Notes: a model not told the origin generated them from the letters alone. Counted from the first letter of the stretch, positions 34,540-47,151 are shown. The stretch is DNA of 64,000 nt from Parachlorella kessleri (GCA_001598975.1 BBXU01000913.1:85845-149844); one strand, 5' to 3'. Numbers and translations: made by a program.

Positions 34540-37500
34540 TCAGCACGTCTCCAGCTGGAGCATCTCCTTGTCACTTATTCCTGCTTCTTGAAGGGTCTTC
34601 CCAAGGTCGTCAAACACCTGCAGGACAAGTGGGATCCAGGGATGAGGCTCCACACTTTTTGCACCTGATCACAGGAGTAGCTGCTGCCCTTGGGCCGCAA
34701 CCCCAGCGACCGCAGACGGCATCCCAACAGCAGGACGACAGACAGCTGCCAGCCCCGCAGGCTCTCCCCACAAACGGCTCCACCAAGCCAGGCAGGCAGG
34801 CAAGCCTGCACCCAGGGCGCAGCCCTGTGATACCCGGTTACACAGCTCCCCGCCCCAACACCCCTGCTAGCTCACCCGCCGCGGGAAGCGCAGCGCCAGC
34901 CGGTGCCGCGCCATGTCCACGCCTTGCGCTGCAGCCAGGGCAGCCACGTGCCCCACCGTGTGTTGCTCTGCCAGAAAGCGGCGGGTGTGTCGAGAGCCGT
35001 CTGGTAGCCGGAGGCCCACCTCGATCGTGCCCTCCTGCCCTGGCTCAGGCTCCGGCCCTGCAAACCAGCAAAACAAGTAGGGTTGCTCCAGCTCTAAGTG
35101 GGGGTGCTTGGTGTCGCAGTAAAGCAACTGCGTATCACAGGAGCAAGTGCAGTTGCGCCTTGCATTCCCAAGCGAACCAAGCCAGCCAGTGAGCTGGTCC
35201 ACCCTGCCCTGAGCGACATATGTTGGCCAAGCCAGGTGCATCCTACCTAGCTGTGGCAAGTCGGGCTGCGTGCCTCCTTTTGCTGGCGCTGGTCGCAGTG
35301 GTGCCACTGATGCTGCTGCTGTACTCTCAGGCTCACTTGCTGCCCCCCCTGGGACTGGCGGGGCGTGCTGTGTATGCTGCTGCAAGCCCGCAGCTACCGC
35401 TGCTGTGAGCTGTGCGGCACCAGTTTGAGGACCACCCCTGTCAGGTTGTTGCTGATGTGCGCCAGCATGCCCACTTTGCTGTTGCTGCTGCTGAGCTTGC
35501 TGCGCCTGCTGCCCATGATCCGCCAGGCTGGCAGCAATGGCAGCTGCCAGATCGGCATCCTCGTCATCGTGCAAAGCATCGAGGTTACTCTGTCCGCCCT
35601 GGAGCCCGCCGTCAAAACCCCCTCTCTGACCGGAGCCGCCAACAGCAGCCATGTCGTGATCCTCCCGGTCTGCCAGGCTGGCAGCCAGCGCCCTTGCCAA
35701 GTCGGGGTCTTCTCCGCCCTACAGTCACCCGGACAGAAAGTACCTCTTTGCATTCAGGTATCACTCTGTCGTCTTTTACACTACCTGCCACCCCTACTTC
35801 TATCAGCCCCCAACATACAATGCGGGGCTTGGAAACATGTTGGTGAGTCGCCGACCGGCGCTGCCGCTGCCTCTTAAGCACAGCTAAGCAAGGCACACAT
35901 TTCATCCGGGTGCAGGCATGCCTCAGGCATCACAGCCCCTTGCACGTCACCCTGCCAGACCCCGGCTACCTACATCCCAGGTCGCCCTACCTGGCACCAA
36001 CCACAAAACCGTCCTGTCTCAGGTGGACCAGGAAGCATCCATCCTGCCCTCGCGGCGCAGGCAGTTTATGGACCGTGCCAGCTAGCTCCAGAGCTTTCTG
36101 CTGTACCCCTCATGAATCAAGTCAGCAGTGCTTGCTTGCATGTCCCATTCTACAGTCCAGCCACTACGGCCGTGCTCACCTCAAACTCGTCCTCCCCCTG
36201 GTGTGCCCGCTTGGCTCCTGCCGTCTGCAGCCGTACCACATTCCCCATCTCGGATGCCTTAGTCAGCACCCCCTTGTAGGCAGCCTGTAGGGTGCAAGTA
36301 CGCAAGCCAAGCCCTTGGAGCATACAGTGCATCCCCGGCGACCTAACCCTAACTGCAATCACCTCACCGCACCGGTGGCCACCACAATAAAACGAGGACA
36401 ATAACAGCTGGCTTGCCCTATACGAACCCTACCATCGCAGCCAAGCTGATCGCGCTCCCCTGCCACCGCCACCAGACACATACCTTGAGGAACCCCTGCT
36501 GCTTGAGCTTCTGGGAGCTCTCGTGCTCCATGCGAGCCCCCTCTGGGGTCAACCACCGGCCGGGGCCGTCACGGGTGATGCTGTCGGGGTGGGGCTCGGC
36601 GGGCAGCTGACCCCTGACCTATCAGCCCACCAGCACAAGGGAATGGGTGGCTTGACTTGGCCGTGGCGAAGGATCTTAAGTTCTGCTAGCCCTGCCAGCT
36701 GGACAGGTGCTGGCAGGCTGCCACAGCCAGCCAGCCATGGCAGCAGAAGCAAGCCATCTTGGGCAAAGAGTATCCTACCCCACGAAGTGAAGCTGGGCAT
36801 GTGTGGTGTTAGTGACCAACAGCAAGGAGGCTGCCTGGGCAGGTGGGTAGCCAGAACCCATGGCAGCACCCACATCAAAGGTGTGCAGCTGATCCTGATG
36901 CATGGCAGGTATGGCAAGAACAGCATGACACTCACCACGAAGATGGAGTAGCCCTGCTCCTGGAGGGTGCCCAGGAAGGCGCTCAGGTAGAAGGGCGAGA
37001 GGGGCTCGGGCGCCGAGAAGATGCTGTTCAGGTTCCACCACTACAGAGCGGGGAAGGGCAATGGCAGGAGGTCATGTGAGGCACATCTCCCCTAAATTCT
37101 GCAGGCTTTAGCCAGAAGTTGCCCTAGCCTTGTGTTGTAGTCTAGCCATCAACTGCGTACCTCATCAAGCACCTCATCGAGCATGTGACTGGCCAGCACT
37201 CCAAGCCCAGGGCATGTGGGTGCAAGGTGGCTTACTCGCTGATGCCAGACATCAAGTAGACAAGATGGCGCACCTGGCCCCAAATTTCACGGATGGTGAA
37301 CCAGTGCTCCCTCAGGTTGCAGATGAAAGCATGCTCGCGAGTGGGGTCTGCCTTTGCATCTGCTGCCTCGGGGTTGTTGATAGGGATGGCCGTTAGCCCC
37401 CAGACATCCAGAGCTTTTGCTAGCACTTGGATGCTGAACATGCCATGGTCTGCACACAGGGCCATTGCGGGCGGCAGCTTGCCCACGTCCAGGCTCACAA

Positions 37501-38248
37501 CCGCAGCATTTACACCTGAAGGCTCGAAACGGGCCGGGACGGCCGGGAGGGCTGGCCACGTGCCGGCTGTAGTGTCAAGCCAGGGGTGCCGCCTGCCAGG
37601 TTTGGGGAAACTGAAGCGCAGGCACCGCACGTTGGTGGACACTGCTCACATGTACGTAGTCTACAGCACGAGCTAGGGGGCCTTAGAGCAGTGCAATTCC
37701 AAACCACCTTGCCTGCCACGTTGCCGCTCTCCTCCGCCAGGAACCGCAGGTAGTCTGCGCTCTCCATGCCGCTTTCAAGCATGAGCTTCTTCTCCGCTTC
37801 ATCGAGGTCTTGGGCTATCTGAAGCGGGACACAAGGCGGTGTTAGGGGGCAGGCTTTCAGAACCACCTCCACCAAGAGCCCCTCAGTGAGCAAGCAGCAG
37901 AGCAGATAGCACAGGAGAGCAACAAACAAGTAGTACTCGTGCGACTTGTCCACTTACCGTGGCTAAGTCGATCTCTGTAAAGTATGGGCCTTGCAGGAGG
38001 CCGTTCAAAGCGTGAACACCGCAAAGGGCAGCACTCTGCAGAAGTCAGCTAGCCGGTGCTGTCAGCTGGCGAGCTGGCAGTGGAAGGGATATAAAGTGCC
38101 CATTACTGCTTTCTGTGCGTCACTGCCTTGATCAGCTGATCAAACAGGCGCACCTAAGCTGCATGCCTAAGGCAGTGCATTAGCCTGATTGTTTTGTTCA
38201 AGGCACTACCTGGGGCTCAAAGTATATAAGGTCCACTCGATCGTCCAT
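34540..38248 (-). CDS. Ataxin-3-type deubiquitinase: Josephin, UIM-like and UBX regions
   Basis: Cysteine protease of the Josephin class; expected to trim ubiquitin chains and, through UBX, to bind Cdc48/p97. Model (complement): 38210-38248, 37958-38035, 37713-37818, 37274-37449, 36936-37040, 36484-36618, 36180-36284, about 35998-36097, 35247-35711, 34876-35057, 34540-34617; about 522 residues. The catalytic triad is visible: Cys18 in SAALCGVHALNGLLQG, His123 in REHWFTIRE and Asn136 in WWNLNS. The Josephin end YSIFVVRGQLP also matches ataxin-3. UIM-like helices follow (DPDLARALAASLADRED and DADLAAAIAASLADHG), then a Gln-rich stretch, then UBX (VGLRLPDGSRHTRRF ... LALRFPRRVFDDLGKTL). Intron 3 needs a GC donor at 37712 to restore SGNVADHGMFSIQV. 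The borders between exons 8 and 9 are uncertain. The gene lies 418 bp upstream of the CAMTA-like gene, on the same strand. Confidence 0.9.
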
Positions 38249-38637
38249 GATTACAGGTTCGCAGGTTACTTGAAGCAGCAAGTGCAAGCTTGATCAGTAC
38301 TATGCACTTCAGTTAAACCCAAGCAGTTGAGAAAATTCACGCCCTTCATGCAGCTAGCCGCAACGCGGGCCAGGAAATCAGCTGCATCGAGGTGCATGGA
38401 AGCCGCGGGAGCAGCGAGAAATGCCAGCTGGGATCCACTGCCTCGGACGGTGAGACGCGATGCCCTGCCGGTCCTTAACGTGCCCCCACCGAAAAATCAC
38501 ATGAATTTACTAGTTTTTCGTTCAACCCAGCGTCTAGTTTTGCATTAGCAGCGTAGGCCTGGTGCTGGGTGTTCGCCGTCACCCACCTTGCGAGCGCGCG
38601 GTGTTGCTGCTCCTGCCTAAGTCACCTTCTGGACGAG
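38249..38637. promoter_or_regulatory. Probable bidirectional promoter region
   Basis: This is 389 bp between the start codon of the ataxin-3-like gene (leftward) and that of the membrane/coiled-coil gene (rightward). A frame with an ATG at 38348 that ends at a GT donor (38450) lies inside but is out of phase with the next exon, so it may be 5' UTR. No specific binding site can be named. Confidence 0.45.
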
Positions 38638-41572
38638 ATGTTTCAGATGAACGGTACCACAACTGCTCATAGCCGCTATCCTACGCCTGCCAGTGGTTAT
38701 GGAGGTCTTATGGAGGGCAGCTTTGACCGCAGAAAAGGTGGGTCCAACTTGGGTCCAGTGCCTTAGCAGGCGTGCTAGCTCCAACGGTAACAATGCTAGC
38801 GAGCCCTTGAAGCCAAATGGTGGGAAGGTCAGCAGTCTAGCCAAGGCAGCATTTGCCTGTCCTCACCCAAGAATTGCTTGCACTTGCAGGCAGCGCTAAG
38901 TGGGCATCTGCAGTTGAGAAGCTCTCCATTCTGGAGGTGGTGGTGGGCGCCCTGCTGCTGCTCCTCTCCATGCGCTATCTGTACCAGTTCACATCCTTCA
39001 CCGGCCAGTTCTTGGGAGCTTTGATGGTCTTTGCCGGGCTGGTGGGGTACTTGGGGGGCCATATCAAGAACGCCAACATCGTGAACTTGCAGCTCATAGT
39101 CTCCATCATTGGCATCCTGCTTGCCTTTCAGTTCATAGGCGAGGTGAGTCGCTGGTTCTGCCTACGCTTGGCAACATTACAATTACTTATATCAAAAGTG
39201 GCCTTGTAGGCAACTCTGTCCACTGACAACACCCCGCTGCTCTGCATGCATGGGCTTGTCTGCACACTGCCTCTGCTTGGGCACTTCCCATAGCAGCACC
39301 CCCGAAGGAGCGACTGTATAGAAGAAGAAAAGAAAAGAGCACCATGCACTCACTCAGCCGGTTGCCAATCGACACTTGCTGCTCAAGACTGAAAGGCCAA
39401 TTTGCTTGCAGGTCAAGCGAGACACTCAGATTGACTGTGCCCTAGCCGAGCTGTACCAGCAGGGCAAGGCAATCGCCAAGCTAGCAGCCAGCGTGCGGCA
39501 GTCAGACACCATGCAGGCGGTCTTTTCGCGGCTGAATGAGATGGAGGACATGCTGACGCTGGCACAGCACGTAAGTACCACACCGCAGTCTCGTACTAGG
39601 AACCATCATGCGATAATTAGATCTCCGCTGCTGCACCGCTGAGTGGCTGTGCTCCGCTGTCACATCCGACCCCACCGGTATCGTAATGGGCGATGGGCCG
39701 CTTTCTGCACCTCAACCTGTTACCTCTGAACCTCTCCACAAGGCTGCTGTGCTCCGTCCATCTGTAACACCCGCCTTGTCTGCTGCTAGTGCAGAGCGCT
39801 GTCAAGCAGGTGGAGCTGAAGCAGGAGCAGGAGAAGCTGCGCTACACGGACCTCAATTACATCCAGGCCAAGGTGGAGATGATCCAGCGCCACGCAGAGG
39901 AGGTGCTCAACTCGGTGCTGAATAACCCCAACATCACAGCCGAGACCATTGTGGTGAGCATCGGGTGGAGCAAGCGAGGGCAGGCGGGCGGGCGTGTGGA
40001 TGCAGAAAGGGTCGATGCTCGGAGCCGTGCCTCTGCTCGGTGTTCATAGCTCAAACAGCACATCACTGCAGGAGCCATGTTGGTAAGGGAAAGGGACGAG
40101 CGAGCGGGCTAGGCAGAACAGCGCTGGAGGCAGGGCAGCAGCACTGGGGAGGGCTGCGTGCACACCCGTGGCAGCCTCGTGCTATGTTTCTGCAACCTAA
40201 TGCGGGGTCACGCTGTGCGAGCCGGTCTGCCTGCCTGTGGTCCAGCGGCCCTCATCAGGCGCATGCTGCCCACTTCTGGTGTCCTAACACTTGGTGCTGG
40301 CGCAGGTGATGACCGAAGAAAACAAAGACAAGCTGCGCAAGCGCCTCGACATTGCCGACAAGGTGCTGGAGCGCGTCCGCAAGCACCATCAGTCCGGGTA
40401 AGCCTTGGCAGAGCTGTGCTGCAGCAACTGCTCTCATCAGTCTCAACCCAGCTTGGCCCCACAGCAGCATGGGCCGTGGCCCGGAGAGAATAAAACAAGG
40501 CTTTGGAATACTGTTTAAATGTGGACGGCAAGGAGCACTCATGTAGACACCCAAATGTTTTCCTTCATTCCCTGGTGCTTGCAGCAACCCTGATGAGGAG
40601 ATTAGTTACCAGGAGTACGAGCAAATCCTACATGCCCTCACAGACCCCGAGCATGTGACTGACAAGGCCTCTCATCCCGAGCTGCAGTCGGTGAGTCGGC
40701 TCCTCCGCCGCTGCGCTCCTACAGTATGCAACTTCCAAGGTTGGCAAAGGCTCAACCACACCCTTCACCTCACGGGGGTGCTTCCTGTTGCTGCCCTGTA
40801 CCATTTCAAGGGCCCACTGCTGAGCTCGCCCTCCGGACCACCACGCTTGCCAAAAGTCAAAGTCCACAGCACTGGCGGGTGACCACCGCATGCAGGCTAA
40901 GTCAGAGCTGGCCAACATGCGGGCCGCCATGGACCGGGCCAAGGCGGACCAGTACGAGAGCTTGCAGGTCGGGGAGACCCACCAGCACCTACGACAAATC
41001 GACGAGTACCGCCAGAAGCGGCGCGAGGTGAGCTGCAGCACTCCACTTGCCTGCAGCTGGCCGTGGGATGTACATGCCATGACGACCTTTGGTGATGGCA
41101 CCACGCTTGACTCTGGGGCTTCCCTTTCAGTAGCTTGGTCATCTAGCAAGGCTCGCATGCACAGGCCTATGGGCTGGCCACCCCTGCTGCCTCCAACAGG
41201 GGCTTCTCCGCGGCCCTGCCTCACCGGCCGACGTGTGGCTGCCCGTGCTGCCCCACTCCATGTTGCCCCGCTTTGTATCGGCCCGCCTCTCTCACCACCG
41301 GCCGCCCCACCACCGGCCACCCACCCGGCTCCCCTTCCCCCTGCTTGTTCTCCTTGCAGGAGTTCACCCAGGAGTTTGAGCGGCACCTGCAGCAGATGCA
41401 GGCGGCGCACGCGGGCAGCGACTACCTGGCGGACCTGCCTGAGCACTGCGTGCGAGAGACGACGGGCGAGAAGGTGATGGTGCTGCTGGGGGTGGCCATG
41501 GTGCTGCTGCAGCTTCTGGCCGCCTACATGGCGCTCTCACTGTCCTTCCGCCTGCCCGTGAAGGGCGAGTAG
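38638..41572 (+). CDS. Membrane and coiled-coil protein of unknown function
   Basis: Model: 38638-38737, 38890-39143, 39412-39570, 39795-39953, 40306-40397, 40585-40690, 40896-41027, 41360-41572; 404 residues, every junction in phase with GT-AG borders. After a short polar N-terminus there are three close hydrophobic spans (ILEVVVGALLLLLSMRYLYQ, FLGALMVFAGLVGYLGG, LQLIVSIIGILLAFQF). About 230 largely helical, charged residues follow, rich in Glu, Lys, Gln and Arg and likely coiled coil (VELKQEQEKLRYTDLNYIQ, AKSELANMRAAMDRAKADQY). A last hydrophobic span (VMVLLGVAMVLLQLLAAYMA) sits near the C-terminus. The N-terminal part loosely resembles the first helices of tetraspanins, but the Cys-Cys-Gly loop is missing. 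The topology suggests a membrane scaffold or tether. I recognise no family. Confidence 0.75.
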
Positions 41573-42339
41573 CGGCGCATTTGGTGAACTATCCAGTGGA
41601 GGGGCTGGTAATCTGGGCCGGCGCTGCTTCTGCTGGGCCAACGCCAGCGGTGGTTCCAGATATGCGGTGGTTTTGCAAGGCAGCGGGAGTTGCGCAGGAG
41701 CAGCAGGAGGTTTCTTCCAGGAAGTGTGAGGGTTGGAAGGTAGGGTGCGAGCGCTTCTCAGTGCCTGGACTAATAGATGGCCCTGTGGCTTTTCGGGCCG
41801 GTCTTTTGGCAGGTGGCAAAGCCTTACGCCGGTCATGTTGACTTGGGACCTTGGCTCTTCCGTACTGAACATTTGTGTGATTTTGAAGACTCGGAAGAAG
41901 TGCTGCCACCCCCCTTTTTCTGTGGTGCTCGTGTCTTAGTCTTGCCTCTCATTTCAGCAGGTGGCTGCAGGTTGCAAGGTATATTCCGCTCTCACACATG
42001 GCCGTCTTCTTCAAAGTCATATGTGTCTTCCTTGTTGCACATGTTTGTTACCCTTGCGCTGCTGCTTGATCTGCATGACTCCCGCACTTGTGACGGCCTA
42101 AGCGCCGCTATAGATACATGCTCACTTATCTGTTGGTACAAGCTGACAGACTTTGCGGAGTGTCACACAGCCTAGACAGATGGCCAGGCAATGCCAGCCG
42201 CTGCACTCCGTTTTGAAAGCGTGAACAGCAGTGCACCCACAGCAGCAGCTCCTGCAAAGAATGCTGCTTTCCAACAGCTTGCATAAGCAGCCCCCTGTTA
42301 CTCTGCCCCAGCAAACAGCAAACCCAGTGGCGCACGCCA
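41573..42339. other. Convergent intergenic region, no gene seen
   Basis: This separates the 3' ends of two genes. Nothing codes with splice support; it is presumably two 3' UTRs. Confidence 0.45.
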
Positions 42340-44863
42340 TCAGCTTTTCACATCTGTCAATGTCCGCTTGCCATACTTTTCATCAAACTGCCGCGCGTGG
42401 TAGGCCAGGCTCTGGATGGCCGCCTGGCTGCCCGCGTCCTTGCCAGCAGCCAGGCGCTTCACGTCTCGCTCTCCCAGCCACACCCTGTGCGCGGCCCCCC
42501 GGACGTCCCATCCTGGAAGCAAGTAGGCAGCACATGCGCCACCTGGGTACTACCGCAGTACCTAGTTTTAAGAGCAGGCGTTCCAGCGCTCTCAGTTCTC
42601 AGCCGAGCAACCCCTGGTCGCATGGCCTGCCGCCGATAACATTCACAGCAGGAGGCAAGTCAGGCTGGAGCGCAGGGTATTCGAAATCTCTTGGCCCTTT
42701 GCCAGCCTCATGAAGGCAGCCTGTGAAGCCACCTCCCCCTTGCTGACCGGCTTCATCCGGGGAGCTTCCGTGAACCCGCCTGACTGACTCAACACCCCTG
42801 GGCCGCTTGCGGTATCGCCTCCCATGCTACCCAGGGGCCGGCAAACTTCCTTGTATCCTCCAAGCCTTCCCACTCCGCCCACCCACCCCCACCCCACCCA
42901 CCCATCCACCCAAGGCCCCTACCCACCCTGGGCTTCAAGCTCATCAAGCACTCGCGTCTGCACATATCGCCGCCGCTTGCCGTCATCCTCGTCCACCGGC
43001 ATCCAAGGCACCGCTGCTAGCGCTGCAAACAGCGGGTCCACCCGCTTGAGCTTGGACTGCCAGTCATCAGCCTCCTCCTCTCTGTCCTGCTTGGCACCCC
43101 GCTGCGCCTGCGCTCAACAACACAGCCGCAAGTTGTAGGCCACACACTGCGCCAAGGTGCTGACACCTGCAACTCGAAACTGATCGGATCTGGGTGGATG
43201 TGGCTTGCCAGGTGGCATGCAGAATGGGAAGCCCCGCCATGTTCAGCAAGTATATAGGCCTGGGTAGCCAGCGTCCAGAAGTACATTCTCACACATGTGA
43301 AGTCCGGAGAGTGGGCCGCACCGCAAGACATGCTCCGGCTGGGATGGACGAATGGGTGCGTTCATGCTTACGGCACTATTTCAATTTGCCTGGTGCTCGC
43401 TGCCAGTCCACCAACCAGAGGAGGACTGGGCTGCCCACCTGCTGCTTCTCTTCCAGCTCCTGGAACTGCTCTTCCGTTATTGTTTGTGAGGGGAAGCCAG
43501 CAGCAGCCGCCTTAGCGCGCACAGCTGCGACCTCCTCTGGTGAAGGTTCTCCTCCTGCTGCTACCAGAAGCATGCAGTTGGATTAACATGAGCCTGGCAG
43601 TCCACACTGAGCTTTGCGGACTAGGTAGACTTATCACTGCACCCCACTGAGCTCCTTAGTAGCAGAAAGTGGCCAATGACAAGGCTTCCGGCCGAGCTGC
43701 TGACCAACTCGCTGATGCCACATGTATCCTCCTTCCAGCTCATTGCACCTAGCCTGCTGCCCGTACCCTAGATTACTAGAATGCTGCACTACATGTGGAT
43801 CCAGCCGCGCCAAGCCCGGCATGCCTAGCAGCGGGAGCACAGCATGAACGCCGCAGCCTTCTCAGCATGCCACCACACTCAAAGACTCCTCCTTGGCTCC
43901 CAATGGTCCCTGTGGAAGGCTAGACTGTCTGACTGACAGGCTGCCTGCCTGAGGGAACAAGCAGCCCTCCACCCTGCACTCACACAACCTTGTCACCACT
44001 GGTCTTACCTGTCTCTTGGTTAGGCTGGAACTCATCCCCATCGAAGTAGATGTCTGGATTGTGGAAGCCCAGCTTGTGAAACATGTCACCCAACGAGTTT
44101 GCCACCAGCCTGCTGCAGTCGCCGCCAGTAGTCTTCAGTTGACACCGCACCCGCTGCACCCGGTTGCCGCGCCTGTGCTTCACACGCACATGCACCACAC
44201 ATAAAGGAGGTCAGCCATCCTGGGCTACTCAAACTTTCAAGGGTCGGAATGGCACAAGGCAAGCAGTGCAAGGCTCCTCTGCCCGTCTTCCTGGGAGTTG
44301 GCCACATCCGCACACGCCCCCAAGCGTCGGTGCGTGCACAATGGCTGCAGTTCCAAGTTGTTATGGATGCCTGCTCTGGCACTGTGCGAAAATGTCCTGG
44401 CTTGCTGCATTATATATAGCTCACCAAACTGTGAAGTGCACGTTTTGTATGCCCGCCTTTGGGTAGGCTCGCGGGTTCGCTAGGCTTTCAAGGAAGCCCT
44501 TCAAGGTGATCAGTGCGGCTGTGTTGGCTGCCAGCGCTTCCTCCGGAAGCTTGGCATTAGTTACTACTCTCTCGAGCTGTTGTACAGCCTGACTGAGAGG
44601 CTGTGGCTGCACCCAAGGTAGCAGCACATCCTCTCGCCACAATCAGTATAAAAAGGCTCAGTGCAGGCCAATTGACGAAAAAGTGATTAAGCAGTCGTAC
44701 ATAAAGCCTGCTGCCACCAACATCTCACGCACATTCCTACCTCGTTTAGTTGGGGAGGAAGGGCAGCAAGGCGGCTAGCTGCGGCCTGTTGCAAGAGCTG
44801 GAAGCCCCAAGGCTGATCATAGTAAAGCAAACTGGGATAAAAGGAACGAATAGCCCTCAACAT
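42340..44863 (-). CDS. Unrecognised protein of about 307 residues, 6-7 exons
   Basis: Model (complement): 44741-44863, 44442-44630, 44009-44153, 43439-43557, 42927-43101, 42340-42512; 307 residues, in phase. The start is MLRAIRSFYPSLLYYDQPWG. A helical region follows (SQAVQQLERVVTNAKLPEEA ... TLKGFLESLANPRAYPK), then GFHNPDIYFDGDEFQPNQET, an Ala/Glu-rich helix, then KRVDPLFAALAAVPWMPVDE and KRRRYVQTRVLDELEAQGWD. It ends basic (YHARQFDEKYGKRTLTDVKS). No transmembrane segment is visible. A possible extra exon near 42660-42779 (MKPVSKGEVASQAAFMRLAK) has a good acceptor and the right entry phase, but no convincing donor. I do not recognise a family; the even composition and regular splicing argue that it is a real conserved gene. 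Confidence 0.65.
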
Positions 44864-45225
44864 AGCAATAGCTCCGTCTCACCGTGAGACTCACGTTGGC
44901 CAAACACCAAGTATGCACCCACCCACGTGCAGAGGTACAAGGCAAAGAAGGTATGCAGCTATCATCGATTACATCCCGAATTGGACGGCTTGCTTAGTGA
45001 AGAAGCTCGGCGCCTCCATTGGGGTTGGCGGGTTGACAGCTGGCAGCTGTGTTCTCAAATTAAAGATTAAGGTCAACCTAGCGGGCAAGCTAATCCAGCT
45101 TATTGCATAGTCTTCCGTTCCTAATGCGTTTTATCAAGGGTTTGCTGCTCTATACTTAGTCAGAAAAGCACTACCGTAACCGGCAGCTGTGTGGGGCCTA
45201 AAAGCCCACTAGGCTACCTAGCAAG
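44864..45225. promoter_or_regulatory. Probable bidirectional promoter region
   Basis: This 362-bp gap separates two divergent start codons: the unrecognised gene to the left and the methyltransferase to the right. It is the only space available for both promoters. No motif can be assigned. Confidence 0.45.
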
Positions 45226-47151
45226 ATGAAGCTCACCCCAAAGGCTGTCTTTGGAGGACTGGCAGTATACTTTGGCATGGCGGTGAGCTGGCCATCACTT
45301 GGGAGTCCCTGTCTATGCAGCCCTGCTTGATACCTTGCGAGCCTTCCATACAACAATTGCAGGTTGGCACCTACATGTATGTGCGCAGCACCAAGCCGCC
45401 CCCTGCTCGTGGGTGCCAGCACTTGGCAGTCAAGGACGATGACGAAGAGAAAGTGTTTGACAGGTATGTACCGAACCGTGGAATGCAGGGTGAAGACAGC
45501 TCTTGATGCGGTGCTGGGCACCCTGTGAGTGGCAGGGTGGAAGGAACTATTGCAGGTTGATAATGCAGTCTTTGACGCTCTGAGACTTGGGTGTTGGGCC
45601 TTTGAGGTGTGAGCTGGAGTGGTATGGGCAAAGGAAGACGCTAAAGTGCACATCCAAAGGCCACTTCCGGGTGCTTGCAGGATAGCTGATGTGTACGACA
45701 CGAAGATTGGCTTTGATGAAACTTTGATGGGGGTCAAGCTCCTCAGATGGTGGCTAATGCGGCAAGCGGAGGTGCGCGATTTAGGTGTTAGCCTAGTGGC
45801 TAACAAGAGGTATGCCCTATGCGCACGCTGTGGGGGATAATCTAGGAAATCAGGAGTCCAACGTGCTAATGAACGCCCGCCTAGCCAGTCAGCTGACCAG
45901 CACTGCTATGCTGCAGGGCGATGTGCTAGAGGTGTCAGCTGGGACGGGGCGCAACCTGCCATACTACAACTTTGGGAAGCTGTCGTCCCTCACCCTGACC
46001 GACACCAGTCGCCAAATGCTGTTGAATGCGCGGGACAAGTTTGAGGCATTGCAGCCACACCTTCCTGCTGAGACGGTGGTCAGGTTCAGCTTGGGGGATG
46101 GCCACCATTTAGTGGATGGCAAGAGAAGTGCAACCGGCAGCGCGGCAGCCCTTGCCCCGGCAGAAGGGGCCAGTAGCAGTAGCAGGTCTGTTGCAGCCAG
46201 AGAAGCACCAGGGGCAGCCACATCAGCAGCTCCAGCAGCAGATGAGCAGACTAGGTTTGGCCCAGCCCTGCGTGAGTCGCAGACCTTCCAGCCTCACAGC
46301 TTCGACACAGTGGTCGACACATTTGGGCTGTGCTCGCATGAGGATCCGGTCCAAGTCCTGAAGGTGGGTCAGAAATATCATTGGTGCTCAGTGGCAAATG
46401 AAGCAGCACACCACGCTGCAGCAGGTGGAGCATCTCAGCAGAACACATGCGCACAGGACACTGGCTCTGGGCAAGCTGCTGATGTTGAGACGATTTGACG
46501 GTATAGATGATACTCACCTGAAAACCAATTGAACACTTTTGCACGGCCAGGAGCAGGACGGCCCATGTGTTTGCTCCATACAGGAGATGGCCCGTGTATG
46601 CAAGCCTGGTGGAAAGATAGTGCTGCTGGAGCATGGGCGCGCCTCCTGGAGCTTTGTGAACCGCATTCTTGACAATGGGGCAGCGCAGCATAAGGGCAAG
46701 TGGGGCTGTTGGTGGAACCGAGATATCTTGGACATCGTACAGAAGGTGGGTCGGACAATGTCGGCCGGCATGGGCAGGTACCTGGCTCGAGAGAGTCACA
46801 GCCAAACCAGATGCAAGCACAGCAAGCCACTTTTGACTGGTCATTGGCGGCCTGTCATCGGCTGAGCTACCTGTAGAGATTGCAGGATCCCTTGGTACAA
46901 ACTAGCAAAGGTCTGGCCTGACTTATGCACACTTGGGCCATTGGTTGACGGTGGCCGCCGTTGCCCACAGGAAGCTGCTGCCACGCTTGTCGTCACACCT
47001 AATGCATTTTCGCTGTGCTTGCGTACAGGCTGGCTTGAAGGTGGACAGCCTGTCTAGGTGGCACTTTGGCACCACCTATGTCATAGTGGCGGAGCCAGCG
47101 CCACCGCAGTTGCAAAGCTGGCGGCCACGCAGCACAGTCACGCCAGCCTAA
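45226..47151 (+). CDS. Membrane-anchored class I SAM-dependent methyltransferase (OMS1/METTL7-like)
   Basis: Model: 45226-45282, 45363-45463, 45681-45771, 45917-46363, 46584-46745, 47029-47151; 326 residues, in phase. One N-terminal hydrophobic span (AVFGGLAVYFGMAVGTYMYV) suggests a membrane anchor, as in yeast OMS1. The methyltransferase fold is clear: motif I GDVLEVSAGTGRN from residue 84, LTLTDTSRQML as the acidic-loop region, FDTVVDTFGLCSHEDP, and CKPGGKIVLLEHGRASW with the Glu-His pair common in this family. It ends KVDSLSRWHFGTTYVIVAEP. An Ala/Ser-rich insertion of about 50 residues (near GSAAALAPAEGASSSSR) interrupts the fold before the FDTVVDTFG strand. The substrate is unknown; mitochondrial or plastid location is possible. 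The next gene begins only 34 nt after the stop. Confidence 0.88.

Noticed and set aside
38348..38449. First coding exon of the membrane/coiled-coil gene
   Set aside because: It ends in phase 0, while exon 2 (38890) needs phase 1; the ATG at 38638 gives a consistent model, so this part is treated as possible 5' UTR.
42660..42779. Additional coding exon of the unknown minus-strand gene
   Set aside because: It has a good acceptor and plausible peptide but no GT or convincing GC donor in the needed phase; it was left out of the model and noted as optional.
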